Positions 4,983-5,442 of a stretch of 5,442 bases of DNA are shown one piece after another. Below the pieces are notes generated by a model. It searched no databases. It was not told the DNA's origin and was given only the letters and a program-made list of their open reading frames with translations. The stretch covers positions 1-5,442 of the forward strand of contig CAADVA010000226.1 in the NCBI GenBank assembly GCA_900752345.1. The letters are read 5' to 3'. Each line of letters opens with the position of its first letter. Position 1 is the stretch's first letter. The position numbers were made by a program, and so were the translations under genes. The stretch comes from an uncultured Collinsella sp. GTDB taxonomy: Bacteria > Actinomycetota > Coriobacteriia > Coriobacteriales > Coriobacteriaceae.

Positions 4983-5442
4983 GCCGAAGCTGATGCCCAA
5001 CGCCTTGGCCTCGCGCACCAGATCACTCTGGGGGTCGACAAACTTGAGCTTGCCGGCGACATCCTCGAGCGGCATGTGGCACATTTTGCCGTCGCGCAGG
5101 GCAATCATGTAGCCAAACTCGCCGCGCAGGCAGCCGAGCGCTGCCTCGACGCCGCACTGAGTCGCAAAGATGCGGTCCTGGGCGTCGGGCTGACCGCCGC
5201 GCTGCGTGTGGCCGGGGATGGCGACGCGGGTCTCGCGACCGGTCTTGGCCTCGATCTCCTTGGCGATGTCGTACACGATTGACGGGCTCGTGCGCTCGGC
5301 GAGCTTCTTCTTGTACTCCTTCTTGGGCAGCGCCGCGTCCTCCTTGGAGATAGCGCCCTCGGCGACGGCCACGATAGGGAGAGTGGGGCTGGGTGCTGTT
5401 GGTAGCTCGATCGGCTTGTGGACGTGATCCATGGCCGAGGTG
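4974..5442 (-). CDS. 6-phosphofructokinase, C-terminal part (cut by the window edge)
   Basis: Phosphorylates fructose 6-phosphate to fructose 1,6-bisphosphate in glycolysis; cytoplasmic. About 155 C-terminal residues are present and the frame continues past the right edge. The ATG at 5432 is internal, since the nucleotide-binding half of the enzyme is missing. Diagnostic features are VAVAEGAI (about 5343-5366), GRETR followed by PGHTQRGG (5193-5237), and QDRIFATQCGVEAAL. GRETR and GHxQRGG closely match E. coli PfkA, where their Arg and His contact the sugar phosphate. Several inserted residues (KEDAALPKKEYKKKLAERTS) and the LGISFGDE ending suggest the actinobacterial-type or mixed-substrate branch. 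ATP or pyrophosphate dependence cannot be told, because the deciding residues lie in the missing half. The stop codon lies in an inverted-repeat arm. Confidence 0.92.
   Translation of the reverse strand, partial: TSAMDHVHKPIELPTAPSPTLPIVAVAEGAISKEDAALPKKEYKKKLAERTSPSIVYDIAKEIEAKTGRETRVAIPGHTQRGGQPDAQDRIFATQCGVEAALGCLRGEFGYMIALRDGKMCHMPLEDVAGKLKFVDPQSDLVREAKALGISFGDE

Noticed and set aside
4766..5104. Minus-strand frame of 112 codons spanning the phosphofructokinase end, the nested repeat and the TTGCGGTG palindrome
   Set aside because: It overlaps the phosphofructokinase in another frame and then translates repeat DNA; there is no start signal.
4884..5282. Plus-strand frame of 132 codons opposite the phosphofructokinase
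   Set aside because: It begins inside the inverted-repeat structure and runs antisense to conserved phosphofructokinase motifs.

Overview
The window looks like chromosomal DNA from a high-GC gut actinobacterium. A Collinsella-like member of the Coriobacteriia is my best guess. It rests on the G/C-rich codon use, the style of the phosphofructokinase and XRE proteins, and palindromic intergenic repeats built on TTGCGGTG. The taxon is an inference from memory and was not tested by a search.

Layout, left to right. (1) Bases 6-2735, plus strand: a large ABC-transporter permease of the duplicated FtsX/MacB type, with a long charged coiled coil in its first extracytoplasmic domain. Its ATPase partner is not in the window, and its true start may lie upstream. 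(2) Bases 2734-2823: two hairpins in tandem. The first includes part of the permease stop codon; the second is a good intrinsic terminator. (3) Bases 2851-3171, minus strand: a small, charged, helical protein of unknown function. (4) Bases 3172-3619: a gene-poor stretch with a 160-bp element bounded by 32-nt imperfect inverted repeats, then a 69-bp element with perfect 26-bp arms. (5) Bases 3620-4540, minus strand: an XRE-type helix-turn-helix protein fused to an acidic linker, an 18-residue tandem repeat and a C-terminal membrane domain, probably a membrane-tethered regulator. (6) Bases 4541-4973: its upstream region, with two 18-bp repeats that look like operators, a second TTGCGGTG palindrome, and a nested inverted repeat that runs into the stop codon of the next gene. 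(7) Bases 4974-5442, minus strand: the C-terminal part of a 6-phosphofructokinase, cut by the window edge.

The genes do not form one obvious pathway. The permease converges on the small gene across the terminator. The three minus-strand genes are separated by about 450 and 430 bp of repeat-rich DNA, so they are probably separate transcription units. The main interest is in the non-coding structure: five distinct inverted-repeat elements in 5.4 kb, two of which share a foot sequence and bracket the XRE gene, plus a possible autoregulatory operator pair in front of that gene.
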